In this document: positions 1 to 5,394 of the stretch, in pieces | How the letters are laid out: every line of letters starts with the position of its first letter | How positions within the stretch are numbered: the first letter of the stretch is position 1 | IMG/VR virus record: IMGVR_UViG_3300017991_000352 | Span: 1 to 27,266 of that record | From: a virus | DNA length: 27,266 nucleotides | Strand: one strand, 5' to 3' | The notes under the pieces: generated by a model | What the model saw: only the letters and a program-made list of their open reading frames with translations | Databases searched by the model: none | What the model was told of the DNA's origin: nothing | Program-made: the position numbers and the translations under genes

Positions 1-279
1 GTGGCTTTCCCGGATGAGGGGGATATACTCGACGACACGGACGCCGAGACGCGGACCGTTCGCGTCGGCCTTTTCGGGGACGTGTATGCCTACATGCGGA
101 AAGACGGTAAGGTGTATGAGTTTCGAGACGACGAGGAAGGCTACAGGGATTTCGAATTCGCCGTCGGGGACTACTTGGTGATTTCTCTTCGCCGCATTCC
201 CGATAGATTTCTCACCGATCGAGTCCGAGAGCTGAAAAAGCACAGTCGCGACTTCTTTTTGCTCGCAAGGGAGAGATGA
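1..279 (+). CDS. Small acidic protein of unknown function, 5' end possibly missing
   Basis: This 92-residue frame opens with a GTG at the first base of the window, so the true start may lie upstream and the ribosome binding site cannot be judged. The N-terminus is acidic (DEGDILDDTDAE), followed by a likely beta-rich middle (RVGLFGDVYAYMRKDGKVYEF) and a basic C-terminal helix (about residues 68-92). I do not recognise a family. Its TGA overlaps the ATG of the kinase gene, so the two are probably translationally coupled and may work together. In T4-like gene orders the portal gene would be expected somewhere upstream, but nothing here resembles a portal. Confidence 0.6.
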   Translation: MAFPDEGDILDDTDAETRTVRVGLFGDVYAYMRKDGKVYEFRDDEEGYRDFEFAVGDYLVISLRRIPDRFLTDRVRELKKHSRDFFLLARER

Positions 280-1331
280 TGCAGCCTACGCAGCAACCGG
301 CTTTAGACGAGTTTCTGTCGACGGTAGACGCGATTGCTGGAGGAGACCACTCCCCGGACACGCTGCAAAAGATGTGCGTTCTGTGTTCGCCTGACTATGA
401 GCCCACGCGCGAAGACAAGGTTCGATTGGGTGGCGAAGCGATTGTCCTAAAAGTATCAAATACTGTGCTTGATCGCGCAGAAGTATTAAAAATACCCCGA
501 CGCGCACTGGTCGAGAATAAGAGGCTTCTGGCACGGTATTTTCGGGGAATGCAACTGCAAAGCCGTGTCCACCGCTACGTTCGCGCCGGAGTCCCAGAAG
601 TGTACGCAGCACGATATAATGCCCCGTTTGTCAGCATGGAGTGGATTCGCGGGCTGGCACTACTCCGCTTCCTCGAGCAAGCGGGCCAGCGAGAGTCCGC
701 CCGGTTTTTTGTTAGCATCTTGGACTTGGTAGCCAGCCTGCATGATCGAATGGTGATTCATCGGGATCTTACACCCTCTAATATACTCGTGGGGGTGGAT
801 CCTGTAACGGAAGCTCTTTGCCCTTACCTTTTGGATTTCGGCCTCGCAAAGCGCGTGCAAGGCGAATCAACGCTTACGGGAATTGGAGCAAAGCTGGGGA
901 CGAACGGCTGGGCGAGTCCGGACCAGCTCGATGATGCCGCGCGTGCTGATTTCCTGGACGACGTGTACACGGCGGGGCGTTTGCTCTACGTGATGGCTAC
1001 TTATGCCACGACAAAAGCCTGTCCGCGGAAAGATCGCGATTATGACGAGCGGCTTTTACCTGGGGAGTGGCTTCCAATTTTTCAGGCGGCGACCGCTCCA
1101 CGAGAGGCTCGCTACCAATCTATCAGGGAGCTTCGGGCTGCCGTCGCTCGTGTCGTGGGGATCGAGGACGTAAGTATTGTTAGGGTGCCCGACCCCATTT
1201 CGGTTTTCTCAGAAGATCTACGGTCGACCAGAAAGATTCGGAAAGTTTCGCCCCCTCCCGAGAGTACGGAAGGGGATGACCTCGTAGACCTTTTCGTAAA
1301 AGCGGTAAGGTCTGCAATTTATAACTCGTAG
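276..1331 (+). CDS. Hanks-type serine/threonine protein kinase
   Basis: A 351-residue protein with a full eukaryotic-like kinase fold signature. Seen: a degenerate glycine loop near residues 51-56 (LGGEAI), the ATP-anchoring lysine K72 in VLKIPRR, the catalytic loop H162-R163-D164 with N169 (HRDLTPSN), the magnesium-binding D187-F188-G189, an APE-like segment at about 213-216 (ASPD), and the subdomain IX aspartate D229 in DVYTAG. These residues predict an active Ser/Thr kinase, presumably cytoplasmic or virion-associated. There is no membrane segment or PASTA repeat. About 80 C-terminal residues follow the core and are unrecognised. Two ATGs are possible (276 and 279); AAGGGAG at 267-273 is better spaced for the second. 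The gene overlaps its upstream neighbour by 4 bases and heads a run of small virion-type genes. Its sampled GC is lower than the head genes, which suggests acquisition. The substrate is unknown. Confidence 0.9.
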   Translation: MMQPTQQPALDEFLSTVDAIAGGDHSPDTLQKMCVLCSPDYEPTREDKVRLGGEAIVLKVSNTVLDRAEVLKIPRRALVENKRLLARYFRGMQLQSRVHRYVRAGVPEVYAARYNAPFVSMEWIRGLALLRFLEQAGQRESARFFVSILDLVASLHDRMVIHRDLTPSNILVGVDPVTEALCPYLLDFGLAKRVQGESTLTGIGAKLGTNGWASPDQLDDAARADFLDDVYTAGRLLYVMATYATTKACPRKDRDYDERLLPGEWLPIFQAATAPREARYQSIRELRAAVARVVGIEDVSIVRVPDPISVFSEDLRSTRKIRKVSPPPESTEGDDLVDLFVKAVRSAIYNS

Positions 1332-1343
1332 GAGGGACGGCAA

Positions 1344-1952
1344 GTGACGATAGGAAATTACGGTTTGGAATTTACTTTCACCAATGAAACGGACGGGATC
1401 GTGTCCGCCAATCAGCTCGGGATCCCCGGCCTGGCCCCGGGAGAGACGGTAACGATTTATGAAAACAAGTTGCGCCCGGGGCATTTCGGCATGGTCGATG
1501 GGGGGAAACTCTCGGTGTCTCCGGAGCTTCCCCCCGACCTCGTGACGCGCGCGGCGTCGCTGAACTGGCAGGACTCGGAGTGGAGGAAACTCCTCGAGAT
1601 GCTGGCCGCCAGCAAAGACAGCCTGGCTTTCGCTTCGGACGCACCGGCCACCGCCGACGTCGACGCCGAAGTCGAGGTGGAGCTTTTCCTGCTCGACGCG
1701 GCGGGAGTACCGATCCTGCTCGACTCCGAAGAGGAAGTGGACATCAGCGTGGACACCGGGCTGATCGTGGACGTGTCCGGTTACGTGTCCGGAGACTTGA
1801 ACGACGTCGGGCCGATTCGCGCGAAGTGCGCGTCCGGGCTTATCACGATCACCGTGACCGACGACGCGGCCGAAGCGCAAACGATTTCGCTCGCAAACCC
1901 GTCGACCGCCGGACTGACCGTCACCGACACGCACGTCGTAACTTACAGTTAA
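1344..1952 (+). CDS. Putative minor virion protein with beta-sandwich C-terminus
   Basis: A 202-residue protein starting at GTG 1344, supported by TAGGAGGG at 1329-1336. The N-terminal half has short beta-type segments (YGLEFTFTNET, GETVTIYENKL) and a helix with SEWRKLLEMLA near residues 76-87. The C-terminal part, from about residue 110, is acidic and strand-rich (VEVELFLLDAAG, DISVDTGLIVDVSG, LITITVTD) and looks like an Ig-like or bacterial adhesion-type sandwich. No signal peptide or membrane segment is visible. I do not recognise a specific family. Position between the kinase and the head genes suggests a head accessory or decoration protein, which is inference only. It ends with tandem stops TAA TAG. 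Confidence 0.65.
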   Translation: MTIGNYGLEFTFTNETDGIVSANQLGIPGLAPGETVTIYENKLRPGHFGMVDGGKLSVSPELPPDLVTRAASLNWQDSEWRKLLEMLAASKDSLAFASDAPATADVDAEVEVELFLLDAAGVPILLDSEEEVDISVDTGLIVDVSGYVSGDLNDVGPIRAKCASGLITITVTDDAAEAQTISLANPSTAGLTVTDTHVVTYS

Positions 1953-1965
1953 TAGGGAGCGCGGG

Positions 1966-2316
1966 ATGATGACGATTTCCGTCAAGGGGGCCGTGCAGGT
2001 AAAAAACGAGCAGGGGCGCGTCGAATACTCGGAGCTGCTGGCGAAGGATTTTTCTGTTGCTGAACACTATATTCGGCATTTGAAAATAGCCGCCGGCTCC
2101 ATAGACGCCAACCTGGACTTGGGCGGGGTGAGCGACATCACTTTCGCCCTGATCCTCTCTGATCTGCCCGTGGCCCCGAAAATAAACGGAGCCCTGTCGG
2201 CTCTCCCGGCCGGAAACATGTTTGTTTTCAGCGGATCGACGGGAAGCTACATCACAGACATTAAGCTGTCGAACGCGGCCGGCACGGACGCTAACTTGCG
2301 CGTTATTTTGGGGTAA
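1966..2316 (+). CDS. Small unrecognised protein, probable virion component
   Basis: A 116-residue protein with two consecutive ATG codons at 1966 and 1969; GGGAG at 1955-1959 is spaced for either. The sequence alternates strands and turns (ISVKGAVQVKNEQGRVEYSE, SITFALILSDLP-like stretches, a Gly/Ser-rich loop FSGSTGSYITDIKLSN). It ends LRVILG with no charged tail. No catalytic motif, signal peptide or membrane segment is seen. Its beta-rich composition and place in the run of small genes ahead of the prohead protease fit a minor structural role, but I cannot assign a family. Confidence 0.6.
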   Translation: MMTISVKGAVQVKNEQGRVEYSELLAKDFSVAEHYIRHLKIAAGSIDANLDLGGVSDITFALILSDLPVAPKINGALSALPAGNMFVFSGSTGSYITDIKLSNAAGTDANLRVILG

Positions 2317-2320
2317 TGCC

Positions 2321-2602
2321 ATGAGTAGCAGCTTGACATATTACTACTACCTACAGGCCTTCCCGTACCCCCGCGCGGGATCGTATCCTCGGAGACCGCG
2401 AGACGAGGCGTTCGAGGAGAAAGTGGATCGTCCAATGTCCCCCAGCGCCAGAATGATAAATGAGAATTTGGCGACGACCAAGGGGGCTATGCTGTGGTGG
2501 TATTGGGGGCTCGGTGCTTATCCGTACCCGACCGCCGGGCAATACAACAAGAAGAAAAAAAAGAAGCGAAAGGGGATAAGCCCATGGGACTCGCTAACGT
2601 AA
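2321..2602 (+). CDS. Tyr/Trp/Pro-rich small protein with duplicated aromatic motif and poly-Lys run
   Basis: Starting at ATG 2321 this frame encodes 93 residues; the frame stays open upstream to about 2222, but that part overlaps the previous gene. Two related aromatic segments are visible: residues 7-22 (YYYYLQAFPYPRAGSY) and 59-75 (WWYWGLGAYPYPTAGQY), sharing the core PYPxAGxY. After the second copy comes a run of six lysines, then RKGISPWDSLT. The start has no strong ribosome binding site, so coupling to the upstream stop at 2316 is likely. The lysine run is encoded by an A8 tract that contains a correctly phased A AAA AAG heptamer. The frame overlaps the next gene by 19 bases. No known family is recognised. 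Confidence 0.55.
   Translation: MSSSLTYYYYLQAFPYPRAGSYPRRPRDEAFEEKVDRPMSPSARMINENLATTKGAMLWWYWGLGAYPYPTAGQYNKKKKKKRKGISPWDSLT
2557..2563 (+). promoter_or_regulatory. Candidate -1 ribosomal frameshift site (A AAA AAG)
   Basis: The heptamer lies in the exact phase needed for tandem slippage: in the 2321 frame the codons are AAA (2558-2560) and AAG (2561-2563). A -1 shift moves translation into the frame of the 2584 gene, which is open from 2494 to 2994, and would give a fusion of about 224 residues. The same heptamer drives dnaX frameshifting in E. coli. I see no strong upstream Shine-Dalgarno stimulator and only weak downstream pairing (GGGG ATAA GCCC). A homopolymer sequencing error or transcriptional slippage on A8 are alternatives. 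Confidence 0.35.
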
Positions 2603-2994
2603 AAGTGGGGGGCTTCGCGTTCAAGGCGGACGTGGAGTTCAACGCGGACCCGCGCCAGAATATCGCATACATCTTGAAGATTTTGGGCGAGCCGGCGAGC
2701 AAGCTGTATCCGTCAGTGCCTTCGAACTCAGCCCCCCCTCCCGGACGCGGTTTGCAGTTCGACGTCCGCCCGGAGAGTGGGGACCCGATTCCCGGCGGCG
2801 TGGGCTTGCGCGCTGTCGGAATTCGCGAAGTCGTTACGGCTCCGCCGGGGGCGCTGGGGATTAACGATCCTTTCCCGGAGGATTACGGGACCCTCGAGGT
2901 TTTCGATCCGAACGACTCGGGCTACGAAGCCCCGTATCCTAATGACAGGTTTCCTTCAACCCCTCCGGAGCTTCCGGAAAAGACGTTTCCGTAA
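2584..2994 (+). CDS. Proline-rich small virion-type protein
   Basis: Starting at ATG 2584 the protein has 136 residues; AAGGGG at 2570-2575 sits 8 bases upstream. The first 40 residues look folded (ANVKVGGFAFKADVEFN, then a helix with NIAYILKILGEP). From about residue 43 the chain is rich in Pro, Gly, Asp and Tyr (NSAPPPGRG, PPGALGINDPFPEDYG, PYPNDRFPSTPPELPEK) and is probably extended or disordered. The frame is open upstream to 2494, so it can also be read as the -1 extension of the upstream gene. The aromatic/proline bias of both proteins suggests they belong together. I recognise no family. Confidence 0.6.
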   Translation: MGLANVKVGGFAFKADVEFNADPRQNIAYILKILGEPASKLYPSVPSNSAPPPGRGLQFDVRPESGDPIPGGVGLRAVGIREVVTAPPGALGINDPFPEDYGTLEVFDPNDSGYEAPYPNDRFPSTPPELPEKTFP

Positions 2995-3003
2995 GGGGGG
3001 AAT

Positions 3004-3255
3004 TTGCTCGAGACAAAGATTTTTCCACCGAAAGATGCGGAGGCCTATGACTTCCATCGCGAGGCGTACTCGCCTTTTGTCAAGGTCTCTCTGCCTGGGG
3101 GCGGCGATGAGTACTCGTTGCTGTGGGAAGAGTTCGTCTCGTGGTTTCGTCGCGTGTGCCCGGCCTATTGGCCGCGCGATCGCGCGCAAACATATCTTTT
3201 CAACTTTCGAAAGTTGCGGTTTTTCCTTGAGACTCAGGATTTTATACCGCTGTAA
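3004..3255 (+). CDS. Small unrecognised protein
   Basis: An 83-residue frame starting at TTG 3004 immediately after a GGGGGG tract at 2995-3000. There is no in-frame ATG near the 5' end, which makes TTG the best start. The protein has a strongly aromatic middle (LLWEEFVSWFRRVCPAYWP) and a basic helix (YLFNFRKLRFFLETQDF). It has a single cysteine and no repeat or membrane segment. Gap to the next gene is only 12 bases, in line with one operon. Function is unknown; the location suggests a minor head or assembly factor. Confidence 0.55.
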   Translation: MLETKIFPPKDAEAYDFHREAYSPFVKVSLPGGGDEYSLLWEEFVSWFRRVCPAYWPRDRAQTYLFNFRKLRFFLETQDFIPL

Positions 3256-3267
3256 AGGAGAAAAATC

Positions 3268-3528
3268 ATGCCTACCGGAATGGTTCGCGACTTGAAAATC
3301 ATCCCGTCGCGTAAAGAGAACGGGAATGTCGACATCACCACGCCGCACGGAGACGAGATGGACGCCGTCTTCTCGGGCACTCCGGCCGCCGCCGCCGAAT
3401 ATCTCGTGGACAACCACGGGTTGACATTGCAGGCGGCTCAGGAGTGGATAGCCCGGGCGCGTGAGGTTCGAGGCATCACGAAAGGCGTGGGATACACGCA
3501 GGTACACCCCGCCGTAGGCCTCGGCTAA
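3268..3528 (+). CDS. Small unrecognised protein ahead of the prohead protease
   Basis: An 86-residue protein from ATG 3268 with AAAGGAG at 3254-3260. The N-terminal part is basic and strand-like (GMVRDLKIIPSRKENGNVDI). The middle carries an Ala-rich helix (TPAAAAEYLVDNHGLTLQAAQEW), followed by AREVRGITKG. The HGLTLQAAQEWIARA segment looks like a compact helix-turn-helix or UBA-like packing, but this is too short to call. It may be a small prohead core component of the kind found beside gp21 and gp22 in T4-like phages. That is inferred from position only. Confidence 0.6.
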   Translation: MPTGMVRDLKIIPSRKENGNVDITTPHGDEMDAVFSGTPAAAAEYLVDNHGLTLQAAQEWIARAREVRGITKGVGYTQVHPAVGLG

Positions 3529-3541
3529 CGGCGGCGGCGTG

Positions 3542-5356
3542 ATGACTACGACAACGCCGAAATGGTTTCTCTACGACTCGGTTCTACTGGATTACTCCAT
3601 TACCGAGAGCGCTGAAGGGCTCTTGATTTTGCGCGGGAAGGTGCAGCACGCCGACATAAAAAACGACAACAACCGGGTGTATCGTTACTCCGTGCTGGAC
3701 AAGGTTTTGAAAGCGCAAAAGGTAAGAGACCGGCTGCGTCGGCGTCTCATGGTCGGGGAGCTGGAGCATCCTGAAGACGGCATCACGAAATTCTATCGAG
3801 TTTCGCATCTGGTGACGGATCTCCGTTGGGGAGAGGGAAAGGTCGTCTTGGGCTCCTTCGAGATTTTCGATGACGTTCCGCATGGAATAATCGTGGCGCG
3901 CCTGATCCGTCGGGGGGTTCCTGTGGGAGCCTCCACGCGCGGGAAGGGGACGTCTCACGAGCAGGATGACGTCGAATTCGTGGACGACAACTATGATCTG
4001 GAGACGGTCGACATTGTCTACAACCCTTCGACTCCGGGAGCGTACCCCAAGCCCGTGAAAGTTGCCATGTCCGGGGAACTTCCGACCTGGGAGCGAGATG
4101 AGGAGAAGACATCCAGAAAACTCGTGAGCCTGGCCGATGATGCGGGTCGGGTTCGCGTGGCCGCTTCACGCGGAAAAGCTAGCGATGAGGAGATACGGCG
4201 TTGTGAGAGGGACCTCTCGGGGGTGTCCGGACATGGCGACGCGCTCCTCGAGAAGTTTTGTGAGTTAATCAACAGGGACTTGAAGGAGGCCAGAAAAATG
4301 GCGAAAAGCAAGTTGACCGTCCCCGTCCAAGCGGTGAGCCAGATGATAGAGGCGATCCGGTCAGACGAGGAGGAATACAAACCCCCCACCGAGGAGCGAA
4401 AGAAGCGGCGTAAGACCGAGCAGGAGGGGGACGAGTACGAAGAGCGGAAAAAGCGCCGGCGCAAATCGGAGCAGGCCGAATACGAAGACGAGTACGAAGA
4501 GCAAGATGACGAAGAAGGCTTGGACGACGAGGAGTACGAAGAGCGCAAGCGGCGTCGGAAAATGGAGGCGAAGAAGAAACGCCAGCGCAAATCGGAGCAG
4601 GCCGAATACGAAGACGAGTATGAGGAGCAAGATGACGAAGAAGGCTTGGACGACGAGGACGAGTACGAGGAGCAGGACGAGCCCGAAGAGGAGTACGAAG
4701 AGCAGGACGACGAAGAAGAAAAGCCCGCTCCTCCTCCCCCCGTCGAAAAGAAAAGCTTTCTCTCTCGCAAGGAGAGGAAATGCGAATCCGCCGGCGTGCT
4801 GAGAAAGGCTCTCGTCCGCGAGCGCAAGCTCAAAAACGCGCTCGTCGAGCGCGCGCGTCAGCTTCGCGCGGCAAACTCCGTGTTGGCGTCGAAGCTCGAC
4901 AGCTCTGTGGACTTGATCGCAAAAGTGGTCGAGCGGGTGGAGGCGGAGAAAAAGCGCCGTATCCTCTCGCGGGCGACGGCCGAAAACCCGGAGATGGGAA
5001 ATCTGCTCCCGGTGCTGGAGCGGTGCAGCGCACGCGAACTCGAAGAGGCTGTCCGTTTGGTGCAGGAAAGCAGGGAAACCAAAATGCGGGAAGAGGAAAG
5101 CCGTCGTCAGGAGGAAGCAGCTCGACGTACCCCGCCTTCGCGCAGAAGGTACACACCGCCGCCGGCCAGAACGCGAGAACTGATGGTCGAATCTCAGGAT
5201 CTCCCCGCCGAGGACCTTCCGAAAAAGCAAGTGAAGGAAAACAAACTGTCTTTGGGAAGGATTCTCGAGGAGAGCCGCCACGGGGCGGATAGCGACTATT
5301 CGCGAATGGCCGATAACCTGATCGACGGCGGGCACCTTCCGCCCGGATGGATGTAG
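3542..5356 (+). CDS. Prohead protease (T4 gp21-like serine protease) fused to acidic scaffold-like region
   Basis: A 604-residue protein from ATG 3542 (a GTG at 3539 is also possible). Residues 1-180 match the T4 gp21/phage prohead serine protease pattern: DIKNDNNRVY near 38-47, the candidate catalytic histidine H76 in GELEHP, the candidate serine S131 in VGASTRGKG, and VDIVYNPSTPGA near 156-167. Known members cut scaffold and capsid propeptides inside the prohead. Residues about 275-400 are extremely acidic, with duplicated EYEDEYEEQDDEEGLDDE units alternating with basic RKKRRR clusters. The C-terminal 200 residues are charged and helical, as expected of a scaffold or core protein. The fused layout resembles lambda C with its nested Nu3. 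A separate scaffold gene was not found between this gene and the capsid gene, supporting a dual role. Confidence 0.85.
   Translation: MTTTTPKWFLYDSVLLDYSITESAEGLLILRGKVQHADIKNDNNRVYRYSVLDKVLKAQKVRDRLRRRLMVGELEHPEDGITKFYRVSHLVTDLRWGEGKVVLGSFEIFDDVPHGIIVARLIRRGVPVGASTRGKGTSHEQDDVEFVDDNYDLETVDIVYNPSTPGAYPKPVKVAMSGELPTWERDEEKTSRKLVSLADDAGRVRVAASRGKASDEEIRRCERDLSGVSGHGDALLEKFCELINRDLKEARKMAKSKLTVPVQAVSQMIEAIRSDEEEYKPPTEERKKRRKTEQEGDEYEERKKRRRKSEQAEYEDEYEEQDDEEGLDDEEYEERKRRRKMEAKKKRQRKSEQAEYEDEYEEQDDEEGLDDEDEYEEQDEPEEEYEEQDDEEEKPAPPPPVEKKSFLSRKERKCESAGVLRKALVRERKLKNALVERARQLRAANSVLASKLDSSVDLIAKVVERVEAEKKRRILSRATAENPEMGNLLPVLERCSARELEEAVRLVQESRETKMREEESRRQEEAARRTPPSRRRYTPPPARTRELMVESQDLPAEDLPKKQVKENKLSLGRILEESRHGADSDYSRMADNLIDGGHLPPGWM
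4298..5356 (+). CDS. Putative nested scaffold protein from an internal in-frame start
   Basis: Inside the protease gene, AAGGAGG (4283-4289) stands 8 bases before an in-frame ATG at 4298. Initiation there would give a 352-residue protein (MAKSKLTVPVQAVSQ at its N-terminus) lacking the protease domain but holding the acidic repeats and the helical C-terminus. This matches the logic of lambda Nu3, a scaffold made from an internal start within the C protease gene. Such a product would be needed in far more copies than the protease. The match in strength and spacing is unlikely to be chance in a coding region, but expression is inferred and not shown. Confidence 0.55.
   Translation: MAKSKLTVPVQAVSQMIEAIRSDEEEYKPPTEERKKRRKTEQEGDEYEERKKRRRKSEQAEYEDEYEEQDDEEGLDDEEYEERKRRRKMEAKKKRQRKSEQAEYEDEYEEQDDEEGLDDEDEYEEQDEPEEEYEEQDDEEEKPAPPPPVEKKSFLSRKERKCESAGVLRKALVRERKLKNALVERARQLRAANSVLASKLDSSVDLIAKVVERVEAEKKRRILSRATAENPEMGNLLPVLERCSARELEEAVRLVQESRETKMREEESRRQEEAARRTPPSRRRYTPPPARTRELMVESQDLPAEDLPKKQVKENKLSLGRILEESRHGADSDYSRMADNLIDGGHLPPGWM
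4451..4657 (+). repeat. In-frame direct repeat (81 bp, 126-bp period) encoding acidic units
   Basis: Copies at 4451-4531 and 4577-4657 differ at about four positions, two of them third-base changes in a Tyr-Glu codon pair. The offset of 126 bases equals 42 codons, so the reading frame is kept. The repeat encodes a basic-then-acidic unit (KSEQAEYEDEYEEQDDEE and onward). Near identity at DNA level points to a recent duplication, and the region is a likely site of length variation. Confidence 0.85.
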
Positions 5357-5394
5357 ACGACGCGCTACAAAGCGCAAAACGAAAGGAGAAAAGC

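Noticed and set aside
2333-2338. TTGACA as a possible -35 promoter box
   Set aside because: No fitting -10 hexamer at 16-18 bases downstream, and it lies inside the start of a coding frame.
5347-5394. Longer capsid N-terminus from ATG 5347
   Set aside because: This ATG has no ribosome binding site, whereas ATG 5395 has AAAGGAG at proper spacing.
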